Assembly (NCBI GenBank): GCA_016185205.1
Contig: JACPOA010000078.1
Coordinates: forward strand, 1 to 60,405
Direction: 5' to 3'
Source of the DNA: Hyphomicrobiales bacterium
GTDB taxonomy: Bacteria; Pseudomonadota; Alphaproteobacteria; Rhizobiales; Xanthobacteraceae
Length of the DNA: 60,405 nucleotides
Shown here piece by piece: positions 18,185 to 27,056 of this stretch. Position 1 is the stretch's first letter, and every line of letters begins with the position of its first letter. The notes beneath the pieces were generated by a model, which was given only the letters and a program-made list of their open reading frames with translations, was not told the origin of the DNA and made no database searches. The position numbers and the translations under genes were made by a program.

Positions 18185-19795
18185 ATGGACGTCATGAACA
18201 AAACATTTGGATGGCTAACGGCCATTGTGCTGGCAGGCGCCGTGGCGATGCCGACGAACGCGCTGGCGCAACACAAGCAAGGCAATGCCGCTGGCGGCGG
18301 CGGTGGGGGCAAGGCCGCGGCGGGTAGCGGCGGCGGACATGCCGCGCCGGCGGGAGGTGGCGGTGGGCGGTCCTTTGGCGGAGGCGGCGGACAGCCGGCG
18401 TTCCGCGCGCCCGCTCCACATTATTCCGCCCCGGTACACCGCTCCGCTCCAGTCGTGCGCGCGCCAGTGCGGGTCGCGCCGTCGAGCGGATTGGCGACAA
18501 GGCGTTCTACGCCGCAATTCTCGACCACGTCGCGGAGCAGAGTTCACATCCAACAGCAGAATTCCGCGGCTAACCAGCTTCGCCTGCAGCAACGACAAGA
18601 GCGCGTGCTCCGCCGCGCCGAAACTCGCCAGTTGCGCGCGCTGCCACCACAGCAACGTGCTGCGCGCCGACTGGAACTCCAGAACGCGCGTCAGTTGCGC
18701 GCGCAGCAACGCTTGCAGGTGCAGCCCAGTGTGCAAGCGCGCACACTGCGCCGCGACGGCCGGGCGCGCGTGACACAGCAGGCGGCGCGGCAAGGCCGCT
18801 TCGCTTCGCGGTTCACGGCGAATGCCGGCGTCGCCAATATTGCGGCACACAGAGCCTGGCGGCATCATCGGCGCGCGGGCTTCGTGTCGTGGTACGGGCC
18901 GGTGTTCTGGCCCTATGCCTATTACGACTTGTTCGGCTACGCGTTCTGGCCTTACGGCTATGACGACGCCTTCTGGTTCACCGCCTATGACGATTTCTTC
19001 GACGGCGTGTTCTGGGGCGAAGTCGGCCCGCCGGTCGATTACGGCTACGGCTATGCTGCCGCACGGCGGGCGCCGCGCGCGAGCTACGCGTCGGTGCAGG
19101 AATTGTGCAAGCAGCCGGGCAGCGGAGTGACCGCCTGGCCGTTCGCGGACATCGAACGCAAGGTCGGCCTCAACGACGAGCAGAAGCAGTTGCTCGACGA
19201 TATGCGCAAGGCCAGCAGCGACGCCGCCGCCAGCTTCAAGGCATCATGCCCGGCGGAAAACATTTATCCGATGACGCCTCCGGGACGCCTGACGGCGATG
19301 ACAGCCCGGCTCGACGCCACGCTCGGGGCGGTACAGACCGTCAAGCCCGCGCTGGAGAAGTTCTACACCTCGCTCTCCGACGAGCAGAAGGAGCGCTTCA
19401 ACGCGATCGGGCCGAAGGCTCCGAAGGACAACGCCAAGGTAAGCCTGGCAGCGGTGCCGGAGGCGAAGAGCTGCAAGGAGCAGAAACCCGGCCTGACCAA
19501 TCTGCCGATCGAGCGGATCGAGGACGCGGTCAAGCCGACCGAGGCGCAGCAAGCCGACCTCAAAGGTCTCGAGGAGGCGACCGCCAAGGCCGTCTCGATC
19601 ATGCAGGCGGCCTGCCCGGACGAAACCCCGATCACGCCGCCGGGCCGGCTGGAGGCGATGGAGAAGCGCCTGCAAGCCATGATCGACGCGGCCAAGACGG
19701 TGAAGCCCGCGCTCGAGAGCTTCTACGGCTCGCTCTCCAGCGAGCAGAAGGCGCGCTTCAACCGCATCGGCCAACAGCTGGCGCAAGCGGACTAG
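18185..19795 (+). CDS. Spy/CpxP-type LTXXQ-motif family protein with duplicated domain
   Basis: An exported protein of 536 residues. Signal peptide TFGWLTAIVLAGAVAMPTNA is followed by a Gly-rich segment (to about residue 65), an Arg/Gln-rich low-complexity segment (about 100-215), then an aromatic-rich stretch with WPYAYYDLFGYAFWPYGYDD. The C-terminal half carries two related LTXXQ-like units, about residues 305-410 and 420-535. Each has a PITPPGRL/PMTPPGRL box and a tail ending (A)LExFYxSLSxEQKxRFNxIG. Spy-type domains are periplasmic chaperone or metal-sensing folds; here the role is not known. A strong terminator follows the stop. Confidence 0.82.
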   Translation: MDVMNKTFGWLTAIVLAGAVAMPTNALAQHKQGNAAGGGGGGKAAAGSGGGHAAPAGGGGGRSFGGGGGQPAFRAPAPHYSAPVHRSAPVVRAPVRVAPSSGLATRRSTPQFSTTSRSRVHIQQQNSAANQLRLQQRQERVLRRAETRQLRALPPQQRAARRLELQNARQLRAQQRLQVQPSVQARTLRRDGRARVTQQAARQGRFASRFTANAGVANIAAHRAWRHHRRAGFVSWYGPVFWPYAYYDLFGYAFWPYGYDDAFWFTAYDDFFDGVFWGEVGPPVDYGYGYAAARRAPRASYASVQELCKQPGSGVTAWPFADIERKVGLNDEQKQLLDDMRKASSDAAASFKASCPAENIYPMTPPGRLTAMTARLDATLGAVQTVKPALEKFYTSLSDEQKERFNAIGPKAPKDNAKVSLAAVPEAKSCKEQKPGLTNLPIERIEDAVKPTEAQQADLKGLEEATAKAVSIMQAACPDETPITPPGRLEAMEKRLQAMIDAAKTVKPALESFYGSLSSEQKARFNRIGQQLAQAD

Positions 19796-19822
19796 CGAGC
19801 ACCGACACAACGACATGAAAAA

Positions 19823-19849
19823 GGGCGGCCTTAAGGGCCGCCCTTTTTT
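19823..19849 (+). terminator. Strong rho-independent terminator
   Basis: GGGCGGCC-TTAA-GGGCCGCCC is followed by TTTTTT, 28 bp after the stop codon of the Spy-like gene. The A-run before the stem would also allow function for transcripts from the right. Confidence 0.92.
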
Positions 19850-19876
19850 CTTTTCCCTCGCCGCACTCGCTCTTCT

Positions 19877-19982
19877 CCCTCCCCCTGCAAGGGGTCGGGG
19901 TGGGGGTCGATCGTGTCGGAATTTCGGTAGCGACCCCCACCCGGCTGCCTTCGGCAGCCGACCTCCCCCTTTCAGGGGGAGG
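19877..19982. repeat. Palindromic repeat, family A, intergenic copy
   Basis: It starts CCCTCCCCCTGCAAGGGG, contains GGGTGGGGGTCG, then CGACCCCCACCCGGCTGCC, and ends CCTCCCCCTTTCAGGGGGAG. It lies between two convergent genes, ending 9 bp from the pckA stop. It is the non-coding counterpart of the copies inside hrpB and polA and shows the family's intact form. Confidence 0.85.
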
Positions 19983-19991
19983 TAAAGAGAA

Positions 19992-21611
19992 CTACTCCGC
20001 CGCGATGCGCACTTCCGGCGCCGCCGCCTTGATATCGGGCGTGACGTGGCTTTCGAACTTGGTGAAGTTCTTCTGGAACATGCCGACCAGCGCGCGCGCG
20101 GTCTTGTCGAACTCCGCCTTGTCCTTCCAGGTCTTGAACGGATTCAAGAGATGCGGTTCGACGCCCGGCACCGAGGTCGGCACCGAGAAGCCGAAATAGG
20201 GATCGGTGCGGAAGTCGGCGTCCTTGAGCGAGCCGTTAAGCGCGGCGGTGAGCAGCGTGCGTGTCGCCTTGATCGGCATGCGGCGGCCTTCGCCGTACTT
20301 GCCGCCGGTCCAGCCGGAATTGACCAGCCAGACGTCGACCTTATGCTTGTTGATGTAGTCGCGCAGCAGATTGGCATAGACCGACGGATGCCGCGGCAGG
20401 AACGGCGCGCCGAAGCAAGTCGAAAACTCCGGTTGAACACCAACAAGTCCCTTCTCGGTGCCGGCGACCTTCGCCGTGTAGCCGGACAGGAAATGGTACA
20501 TCGCTTGCGTCGGCGACAGTTTTGCGATCGGCGGCATCACGCCATAGGCGTCGGCGGTAAGAAAAATGATGTTCTTCGGATGCCCGGCGCGGCCGCTGCG
20601 TGACGCGTTCGGGATGAATTCCATCGGATAGGCCGAGCGCGTGTTCTCGGTCTTCGAGCCGTCATCGTAATCGGGAACGCGCGTGACCGGATCGAATACC
20701 ACGTTCTCCAGCACGGCGCCGAAGCGGTTGGTGGCGTCCCAGATCATCGGCTCGGCTTCTTGGCTGAGCTTGATGCATTTGGCGTAGCAGCCGCCCTCGA
20801 AATTGAAGATGCCGTCCGGGCCCCAGCCGTGCTCGTCGTCACCGATGAGAATGCGGTTCGGGTCGGCCGACAGCGTGGTCTTGCCGGTGCCGGACAGGCC
20901 GAAGAACAGCGCGCTCTCGCCCTCATGGCTGACATTGGCCGAGCAGTGCATCGGAACGACGTTTTGCGCCGGCAGATAGAAATTGAGCGTGGTGAATACC
21001 GACTTCTTCATCTCGCCGGCGTAGGAACTGCCGCAGATCAGCACGATCTTGCGGCTGAAATCGATCGCCACCATGGTGTCGGAGCCTTCGCGGCCGCCGT
21101 GGCGCTTGGCATCGGGGCGGAACGACGGCAGATCGACAATGGTGAGTTCGGGCACGAAGCTCGCGATCTCGGCGCTCTCCGGACGTATCAGCAATTGCCG
21201 GATGAACAGCGAGTGCCAAGCGTATTCGGTGAACACGCGGGTCCTGATTCGGTATTTCGGATCGGCGCCACCATAGAGATCCTGCGCGAACAGTTTCTTG
21301 CCTTTGACGTGCGCCTGGAAATCGGCGAGCAGCGCGTCGAAGTTCTCCTGGCTCATCTTGCGATTGCCGTCCCACCACACTGAATCGCGCGTGAGATCGT
21401 CGACAACGGTGTGCTTGTCCTTCGGCGAGCGGCCGGTGTGATGGCCGGTCTCGGCGCAGAGCGCGCCGCCTTCCACCAGCAAGGCTTCGCCAGCCGCGAT
21501 GGCTTGCTCGTAGAGCGCCGGTTCGGTCAGGTTCCAGTGGACCGCGGCCAAGTCCTTAAAGCCGAATTTGTCGGCGCCGTAGGCACCGTTCCGCACACCC
21601 GATTCTTGCAC
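19992..21611 (-). CDS. pckA: Phosphoenolpyruvate carboxykinase (ATP)
   Basis: It converts oxaloacetate and ATP to PEP, the first step of gluconeogenesis. The nucleotide-binding loop [17 protein letters not shown], the kinase-2 region [13 protein letters not shown], the oxaloacetate-binding [11 protein letters not shown] and the lid region [12 protein letters not shown] are all present. I chose the GTG at 21611 ([17 protein letters not shown]) because a GGGAGGA ribosome-binding site lies 6 bp upstream; the longer frame beginning at 21626 would place that site inside the coding region. The length of 539 residues fits the family. In this order pckA commonly neighbours chvI/chvG, as here. Confidence 0.95.
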   Translation of the reverse strand: MQESGVRNGAYGADKFGFKDLAAVHWNLTEPALYEQAIAAGEALLVEGGALCAETGHHTGRSPKDKHTVVDDLTRDSVWWDGNRKMSQENFDALLADFQAHVKGKKLFAQDLYGGADPKYRIRTRVFTEYAWHSLFIRQLLIRPESAEIASFVPELTIVDLPSFRPDAKRHGGREGSDTMVAIDFSRKIVLICGSSYAGEMKKSVFTTLNFYLPAQNVVPMHCSANVSHEGESALFFGLSGTGKTTLSADPNRILIGDDEHGWGPDGIFNFEGGCYAKCIKLSQEAEPMIWDATNRFGAVLENVVFDPVTRVPDYDDGSKTENTRSAYPMEFIPNASRSGRAGHPKNIIFLTADAYGVMPPIAKLSPTQAMYHFLSGYTAKVAGTEKGLVGVQPEFSTCFGAPFLPRHPSVYANLLRDYINKHKVDVWLVNSGWTGGKYGEGRRMPIKATRTLLTAALNGSLKDADFRTDPYFGFSVPTSVPGVEPHLLNPFKTWKDKAEFDKTARALVGMFQKNFTKFESHVTPDIKAAAPEVRIAAE

Positions 21612-21885
21612 GCGAAATCCTCCCAAACAGGCGGGCCGCTTTTTTAAGCCAAACCCCTCAACAGGCCGTCAGGCCGCTATCCGGCCACAACCTTAGTATA
21701 GCCCCTCGGTCCGAGGCGCGCGACCATAGTCACGGTCATCTTGGTTGCCAAGCCAAAATGCCATGCATGGTTGGCAGACGACATTGCGCTGCACCAATAG
21801 CGTCAGCCGAACTTACGCTGATGTTTCAGCGATCAGTCAGACTGCCAATTCTCCGCGCAACAGCGGTCGGATTAACCAAATCCGT

Positions 21886-22680
21886 TCAGCGCGCCCGCGC
21901 CTGCTCGGCCAGTTGCTTCAGCATCTGACGTAGCGGCCCCGGCCCGGTGACGCGTTGCGGGAACGCCAGTCGCAACGCGGTCTGGCCGCGCTGCAATTCG
22001 AGACCTTCCGGATCGATGCCGACGCAACGCCAGTCGCCGTCGGGCGCGCCGAGCAGTTTGCCGGCGTAGAGCCTTAAGGCCTCGGCGTGATCGGCGTTCA
22101 TATGCCCGATGGCGTCCGCTTCGGCCTCGACCAGCATCCTGGCATCCGACACGTCGGTCAGCACCTGGGCGGCGTTGAGATCGGCGGCGCGGGCAAATCC
22201 GCCGTTGAGATGCGCCGAGACGACGGCCATGCGCCAGAACGCAAAATCGCCGAACCCGGCATAGAGCTCCGACTTCGGATGACGCGACAGAAACCGGCGG
22301 CGGACGCGCGGCTCCTCGGCGCTGTCGCGCCCGACCGGCGCCAGCGTCCCCAGCACGGTGAGGCGGGGATGCACCAGCGCATCGCCCTTGCCGGTTTCGG
22401 CCAGCAGCAGCGAGGCACGGCCGTCGACTTCCAGATTGGCGGTATGCGTGGCCAGCTTCGACACCAGGATCAGCGGCGCGCCGTCAACATCGGTCGCGAC
22501 ATTGACCAGCGAGGCGAACGGGTAGCCGCTGTTGCGGTCGAGCGTCGCCAGCGTGCCGGTGCGGGTGGCGCGCAGCAGCGACTTGGCCACGTCGAGCGGC
22601 CTGAAATCCACCGGCGGCTGCGCGTTTTCCGGCGTGCGGCCCGGCATGGCGCCGGGAAGCGGAGGGGTGTCGGGCTTCAT
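21886..22680 (-). CDS. HugZ-family protein: pyridoxamine-oxidase-like split barrel plus DUF2470
   Basis: The 264-residue protein combines an FMN-binding split-barrel domain (RTGTLATLDRNSGYPFASLV at about 38-57) with a C-terminal DUF2470 domain (AIGHMNADHAEALRLYAG, followed by a PDGDWRCVGIDPEGLEL strand). This architecture is shared with haem-utilisation HugZ proteins, which degrade haem, and with uncharacterised relatives. No haem-uptake genes are present nearby, so haem degradation is only possible. The gene is divergent from chvI with a 180-bp gap. Confidence 0.8.
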   Translation of the reverse strand: MKPDTPPLPGAMPGRTPENAQPPVDFRPLDVAKSLLRATRTGTLATLDRNSGYPFASLVNVATDVDGAPLILVSKLATHTANLEVDGRASLLLAETGKGDALVHPRLTVLGTLAPVGRDSAEEPRVRRRFLSRHPKSELYAGFGDFAFWRMAVVSAHLNGGFARAADLNAAQVLTDVSDARMLVEAEADAIGHMNADHAEALRLYAGKLLGAPDGDWRCVGIDPEGLELQRGQTALRLAFPQRVTGPGPLRQMLKQLAEQARAR

Positions 22681-22860
22681 CGGCTACGCCTCGGCGTTAA
22701 TGATCGTTAACATCTTAGCCGCAAAGGGCAATCTTCGGTCAGTGGGGTTGAATTCGCTAGGGAATCACATAGTTGTTGCAAAGAGGCCACATTTCAGACC
22801 CTGTTTCTACGCTTCAAAGCTCGCGGGACGTCAGCCAAGAGACGCTTTTAGAGGGGCTCC

Positions 22861-23559
22861 ATGCCGACCATCGCTCTCGTCGACGACGACCGCAACATCC
22901 TTACATCCGTCTCGATGGCCCTCGAAGCCGAGGGCTATCGCATCATGACCTATACCGATGGCGCCTCCGCGCTCGACGGCTTCAAGACCTCGCCGCCCGA
23001 TCTCGCCATCCTCGACATCAAGATGCCGCGCATGGACGGGATGGAAACCCTGCGCCGGCTGCGGCAGAAGAGCGACATTCCGGTGATCTTCCTCACCTCC
23101 AAGGACGAGGAGATCGACGAAATGTTCGGCCTCAAGATGGGGGCCGACGATTTCATCCGCAAACCGTTCTCGCAGCGCCTGCTGGTCGAGCGCGTCAAAG
23201 CCGTGCTCCGCCGCGCCAGCCCAAAAGACGTTGCGACGCAGAAGGAAACCGACGCCAAGGCGCTCGAGCGCGGGCAACTGCGCATGGACCCGGAGCGCCA
23301 TACCTGCACCTGGAAGAACGAGCCGGTTACCCTCACGGTCACCGAGTTCCTCATCCTGCAGGCGCTGGCGACCCGCCCCGGCGTGGTCAAGAGCCGCAAC
23401 GCGCTGATGGACGCCGCCTATGACGATCAGGTCTATGTCGACGACCGCACCATCGACAGCCACATCAAGCGGCTGCGCAAGAAATTCAAGGTCGTCGACG
23501 ACGACTTCGAGATGATCGAGACGCTGTACGGCGTCGGCTATCGCTTCAAGGAAGCGTAA
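22861..23559 (+). CDS. chvI: Two-component response regulator ChvI (OmpR/PhoB family)
   Basis: ChvI is the essential or near-essential regulator of acid/envelope stress and exopolysaccharide genes in Rhizobiales. The receiver domain carries the acidic pair in LVDDDRN, phospho-acceptor Asp52 in [15 protein letters not shown], Thr in IFLTSKDEE and Lys in [10 protein letters not shown]. The C-terminal winged helix ends in the typical [18 protein letters not shown] and [10 protein letters not shown]. The start has an AGAGGGG ribosome-binding site. chvG follows in the same direction after an intervening repeat. Confidence 0.94.
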   Translation: MPTIALVDDDRNILTSVSMALEAEGYRIMTYTDGASALDGFKTSPPDLAILDIKMPRMDGMETLRRLRQKSDIPVIFLTSKDEEIDEMFGLKMGADDFIRKPFSQRLLVERVKAVLRRASPKDVATQKETDAKALERGQLRMDPERHTCTWKNEPVTLTVTEFLILQALATRPGVVKSRNALMDAAYDDQVYVDDRTIDSHIKRLRKKFKVVDDDFEMIETLYGVGYRFKEA

Positions 23560-23580
23560 AGTAGCGTTAATCCGAACTCC

Positions 23581-23669
23581 GCTCATTCCCGCGCAAGCGG
23601 GAATCCAGGGCTACGGTTGAGAGCGCAAGAACGCTATACTGGGTCCCCGCTTCCGCGGGGACGAGCGGA
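23581..23669. repeat. Palindromic repeat, family B (dimeric), copy 3
   Basis: TCATTCCCGCGCAAGCGGGA plus ATCCAG forms the first hairpin; the second is TGGGTCCCCGCTTCCGCGGG, about 30 bp on. It is located in the mRNA spacer between chvI and chvG, so both would be transcribed together and could modulate relative expression or RNA stability of the kinase message. Confidence 0.8.
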
Positions 23670-23712
23670 TTGGGGACAGGCCCGAAATCAGCCCACGATC
23701 AACCGATCTGGA

Positions 23713-25521
23713 TTGAACGACGTGCTCGATCGAACCGCGGACATCCAGGCAAAGGCCACCGAAGCCGAACGGACCGGCGACGAGGTGCCGCGCGTCGAGC
23801 CCAAGCGCGTCGGCACGCTGCGCCGGTTGGCGGATTCGGCCTGGGCCTTCTTCGTCACCCAGAGCTTCTCCAGCCTCACCCGCCGCATCGTCTTCCTCAA
23901 TCTCACCGGCCTGGTCGCGCTGGTGATCGGCGTTCTCTATCTCACGCAATTCCGCGCCGGCCTGATCGACGCGCGCGCGCAGAGCCTGCAGGTGCAGGGC
24001 GAGATCATCGCCGGCGCCATCGCCGGCGCCGCCACCGTGGAAACCGATTCCATCACCATCGATCCCGAGCGGCTGCTCGAATTGCAGCCCGGCGAAAGCT
24101 ATGGACCCGCCGACGACGCGCTGTCGGGGCTCGAATTTCCGATCAATCCCGAACGCGTCGCCCCGGTGCTGCGCCGCCTGATCTCGCCGACCAAGACGAG
24201 CGCGCGCATCTACGACCGCGACGGCGTGCTGATCCTCGACAGCCGCAACCTGTACGGCCGCGGCGACGTGCTGCGCTTCGACCTGCCGCCGCCGACCGCG
24301 GAAAAGCCCGGCATCATGGAGCGCGGCTTCATCGCCATCCGCCGCTGGTTCGGGCGCGGCGATCTGCCGCTCTACAAGGAGCTCGGACCGGAGAACGGCA
24401 AGGGCTATCCGGAGATCGTGCAGGCGCTGGGCGGCGTGCCGACGCGCATGGTGCGCATCAACGACCACGGCGAAGTGATCGTCTCGGTGGCGGTGCCGGT
24501 GCAGCGTTTTCGCGCCGTGCGCGGCGCGCTGCTGCTGTCGACGCAGGGCGCCGACATCGACGAAATGGTGGAGGCCGAACGGCTCGCCATTCTCAAAGTG
24601 TTTCTGGTCGCCGCCGGCGTCATGGTGGTGCTTTCGATGCTGCTCGCCGGCACCATCGCCGGCCCGGTGCGCCGGCTCGCCGACGGCGCCGAGCGGGTGC
24701 GCCGGCGCATCCGCACCCGCGTCGAGATTCCGGATTTCACCCGAAGGCGCGACGAGATCGGGCATCTGTCCGGCGCGCTGCGCGACATGACCAATGCGCT
24801 TTACACCCGCATCGAGGCGATCGAGAGCTTCGCCGCCGACGTCGCGCATGAATTGCGCAATCCGCTCACCTCGCTGCGCTCGGCGGTGGAAACGCTGCCG
24901 ATGGCCAAGACCGACGCTAACCGCAAGCGCCTGCTCGACGTGATCGAGCACGACGTGAAGCGGCTCGACCGGCTGATCACGGATATTTCCGATGCCAGCC
25001 GTCTCGATGCCGAGTTGCAACGGCAGGAGGCGGCCACCGTCGATCTCGCCAGGCTGCTCGAAGCGCTGGTGAAGGCCGCCAACGAGGTGCGCAGCGACGA
25101 GGTGAGCGTGACGCTCGCCTTCGAGGGCGGCCCGCCGTCGAATTTCCAGGTGCCCGGCCACGATTCGCGGCTCGGCCAGGTGGTGAGCAATCTGCTCGAC
25201 AATGCCCGCTCGTTCTCGCCGCCCGGCGGCAATGTGCGCATCACCTGCCGGCGGCTGCGCAGCGAAGTCGAGATCGTGGTCGACGACGACGGTCCCGGCA
25301 TCCAGCCCGACGCCTTGGATAAAGTTTTCGAGCGCTTCTACACCGACCGCCCGCACCAGGGCTTCGGACAGAATTCCGGTCTCGGCCTGTCGATCTCCAA
25401 GCAGATCGTCGACGCCCATGACGGACGCATCTGGGTGGAGAACCGAACTGGCGTCGCGCGGCCCGGCGAGCCGCCGCGCGTGCTCGGCGCCCGCTTCGTG
25501 GTGCGCTTGCCGGCGATGTGA
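23713..25521 (+). CDS. chvG: Sensor histidine kinase ChvG
   Basis: The membrane sensor partner of ChvI. A cytosolic N-terminal leader precedes transmembrane segment 1 (RIVFLNLTGLVALVIGVLYL), a periplasmic sensor domain, transmembrane segment 2 (LVAAGVMVVLSMLLAG), HAMP, the phospho-acceptor His in DVAHELRNPLTSLRSAVE, and the N and G boxes SNLLDNARSFSPPGG and DDDGPGI. The frame is open further upstream to 23617, but that portion lies in the family B repeat and is unlikely to be coding. A TTG at 23713 or GTG at 23722 is the best start; no ATG fits. The stop overlaps hprK by one base (TGATG). Confidence 0.92.
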   Translation: MNDVLDRTADIQAKATEAERTGDEVPRVEPKRVGTLRRLADSAWAFFVTQSFSSLTRRIVFLNLTGLVALVIGVLYLTQFRAGLIDARAQSLQVQGEIIAGAIAGAATVETDSITIDPERLLELQPGESYGPADDALSGLEFPINPERVAPVLRRLISPTKTSARIYDRDGVLILDSRNLYGRGDVLRFDLPPPTAEKPGIMERGFIAIRRWFGRGDLPLYKELGPENGKGYPEIVQALGGVPTRMVRINDHGEVIVSVAVPVQRFRAVRGALLLSTQGADIDEMVEAERLAILKVFLVAAGVMVVLSMLLAGTIAGPVRRLADGAERVRRRIRTRVEIPDFTRRRDEIGHLSGALRDMTNALYTRIEAIESFAADVAHELRNPLTSLRSAVETLPMAKTDANRKRLLDVIEHDVKRLDRLITDISDASRLDAELQRQEAATVDLARLLEALVKAANEVRSDEVSVTLAFEGGPPSNFQVPGHDSRLGQVVSNLLDNARSFSPPGGNVRITCRRLRSEVEIVVDDDGPGIQPDALDKVFERFYTDRPHQGFGQNSGLGLSISKQIVDAHDGRIWVENRTGVARPGEPPRVLGARFVVRLPAM

Positions 25522-25988
25522 TGACGGCCGGCGCCCCCACCATCCATGCTTCAGCCGTTCTGGTCGGAGCCAAAGCCGTGCTGATCAGAGGGCCTGCGGG
25601 CTCCGGCAAATCGCAACTGGCGTGGAATCTTTTGCAGGCAGCCGCGCAAATTACAGGACTTGGCGCCCTGCCCTTCGCGCGACTGGTGGCGGACGACCGT
25701 GCGCATGTCGACGCCCATGCTGGCCGGCTGCTGGTGCGCCCGGCGCCGCGGCTCGCCGGACTGATCGAGATTCACGGCCTCGGCATACGCCAAATGGCCT
25801 TCGAGCCGGTGGCGGTGGTCGGGCTGGTCATTGACCTCGCCGCCACGGATGCGGCCCGGCTTCCCGACACCAAGGCCGCAACGACCGTTATCGAAGGCGC
25901 CACCCTGCCGCGGCTGGCGGTCGCAGCCGGGATGGCGGCGCTGCCGCTGGTGTTAGCCAAGCTGCGGACAGTCTCGGCCCTCGATTGA
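25521..25988 (+). CDS. hprK: HPr kinase/phosphorylase, short alphaproteobacterial form
   Basis: It phosphorylates and dephosphorylates HPr on a serine. Only the C-terminal catalytic half of classical HprK is present, as usual in alphaproteobacteria: 155 residues with P-loop GPAGSGKSQLA and the capture-type motif LIEIHGLGIRQM. Here it is translationally coupled to chvG (TGATG overlap), linking envelope-stress sensing with the nitrogen-type phosphotransferase branch. The adjacent EIIA and HPr genes are its partners. Confidence 0.92.
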   Translation: MTAGAPTIHASAVLVGAKAVLIRGPAGSGKSQLAWNLLQAAAQITGLGALPFARLVADDRAHVDAHAGRLLVRPAPRLAGLIEIHGLGIRQMAFEPVAVVGLVIDLAATDAARLPDTKAATTVIEGATLPRLAVAAGMAALPLVLAKLRTVSALD

Positions 25989-26223
25989 CCGCAAGGCCCC
26001 TGTTGGGCTACCCCCAACGCCCTCGATCTGGCTCTAAAAAATTAACCATAGCGGGCATAGGATCGCGACCCTAACGCACCCGAGCCCCCAAGTGGCCCAG
26101 TCTTTCCGCAGTGCACAAGAGCGCATATATAGCAAGGCAAGCCCTTGCATTGGGGCTTTGAATGGGCATGAATGCGCGCCCATTCGTGCGGCGCAGCGAA
26201 TTCGCGCCCGCGAGGAGTTCGGG

Positions 26224-26625
26224 ATGATCGGCCTCGTCTTAGTAACCCACGGGCGGCTCGCCATCGAGTTCCGCTCAGCGCTGGAGCATGTCGTCGGCCC
26301 CCAGCGCCAGATCGAGGCCATCACCATCGGCCCCGAGGACGACGTCGAGCAGTGCCGCAAGAACATCCTGGATGCGGTCAAGCGCGTGGACAGCGGCGAA
26401 GGCGTCGCCATCCTGACCGACATGTTCGGCGGAACCCCCTCGAATCTGGCGATTTCGGTGATGAGCCAGCCCAAGGTCGAGGTGCTGGCCGGCATCAATC
26501 TGCCGATGCTGATCAAGCTCGCCAAGGTGCGCGAAACCTGCCAGCTCGAGGATGCGGTGACCGCCGCCCAGGAAGCCGGCCGCAAGTACTGCACCATCGC
26601 CAGCCGGGTGCTCAACGGTAAATGA
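26224..26625 (+). CDS. PTS EIIA component, mannose (EIIA-Man/ManX) type
   Basis: A 133-residue phosphocarrier with the phospho-acceptor His9 in LVLVTHGRLAIEF and the family signature ILTDMFGGTPSNLA. There are no sugar permease components (IIB/C/D) nearby, so it is a regulatory EIIA, as in other rhizobia. I chose the ATG at 26224, since 44 more upstream codons in the frame are not conserved-looking. It overlaps the HPr start by 4 bp (ATGA), showing translational coupling. Confidence 0.92.
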   Translation: MIGLVLVTHGRLAIEFRSALEHVVGPQRQIEAITIGPEDDVEQCRKNILDAVKRVDSGEGVAILTDMFGGTPSNLAISVMSQPKVEVLAGINLPMLIKLAKVRETCQLEDAVTAAQEAGRKYCTIASRVLNGK

Positions 26626-26945
26626 GCGGTCCCGTCAAAGCGGACGGCAAGACGACCCCCGACGAATACGGCGTGCCGGTGGTGCGCGAGGTCGAGATCG
26701 TCAATAAAAAGGGCCTGCACGCCCGCGCCTCGGCCAAATTCGTGCAGACCGCCGAAACATTCGATGCCGCCATCATCGTGACCCGCGGTCATGAAACCGT
26801 CGGCGGCACCTCGATCATGGGCCTGATGATGCTGGCAGCCGGCCCCGGCGTCAGCATCACGATCCAGGCCACCGGCAAGCAGGCCCAGGCCGCCGTCGAC
26901 ACACTGAGCGACTTGGTCACCAACCGGTTCGGGGAAGAGGAATAG
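26622..26945 (+). CDS. HPr phosphocarrier protein
   Basis: The PTS histidine carrier, 107 residues. The EI-dependent phosphorylation site is His33 in NKKGLHARASAKFV, and the HprK target serine is Ser64 in GGTSIMGLMML. About 20 extra N-terminal residues precede the fold compared with classical 85-90 residue HPr; this is typical of the group. It ends the chvI-chvG-hprK-EIIA-HPr cluster. Enzyme I is not in this window. Confidence 0.94.
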   Translation: MSGPVKADGKTTPDEYGVPVVREVEIVNKKGLHARASAKFVQTAETFDAAIIVTRGHETVGGTSIMGLMMLAAGPGVSITIQATGKQAQAAVDTLSDLVTNRFGEEE

Positions 26946-26960
26946 GTTTCCCTAACCTAC

Positions 26961-26976
26961 ATAAAGAAATCTTTAT
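26961..26976. promoter_or_regulatory. AT-rich palindromic operator upstream of ahcY
   Basis: ATAAAGAAATCTTTAT has 7-bp perfect arms about a 2-bp centre and stands out in GC-rich DNA, 80 bp before the ahcY start. Similar AT-rich palindromes precede S-adenosylhomocysteine and methionine-cycle genes in alphaproteobacteria and are attributed to the ArsR-family regulator SahR; the assignment here is by analogy. Confidence 0.55.
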
Positions 26977-27056
26977 ATATGCGTTGCTAGCCCGTCGGGG
27001 GCCTGTTATAGGCACGGCCAGCCAACCATCCCTGTGTGCCCGCAAAAAGGATCGTC

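Noticed and set aside
23617-23712. N-terminal extension of chvG
   Set aside because: These codons fall within and just after the palindromic repeat; the conserved protein begins at about 23713-23722.
23611-25419. 602-codon open frame opposite chvG
   Set aside because: A shadow of the histidine kinase; no ribosome-binding site or family pattern.
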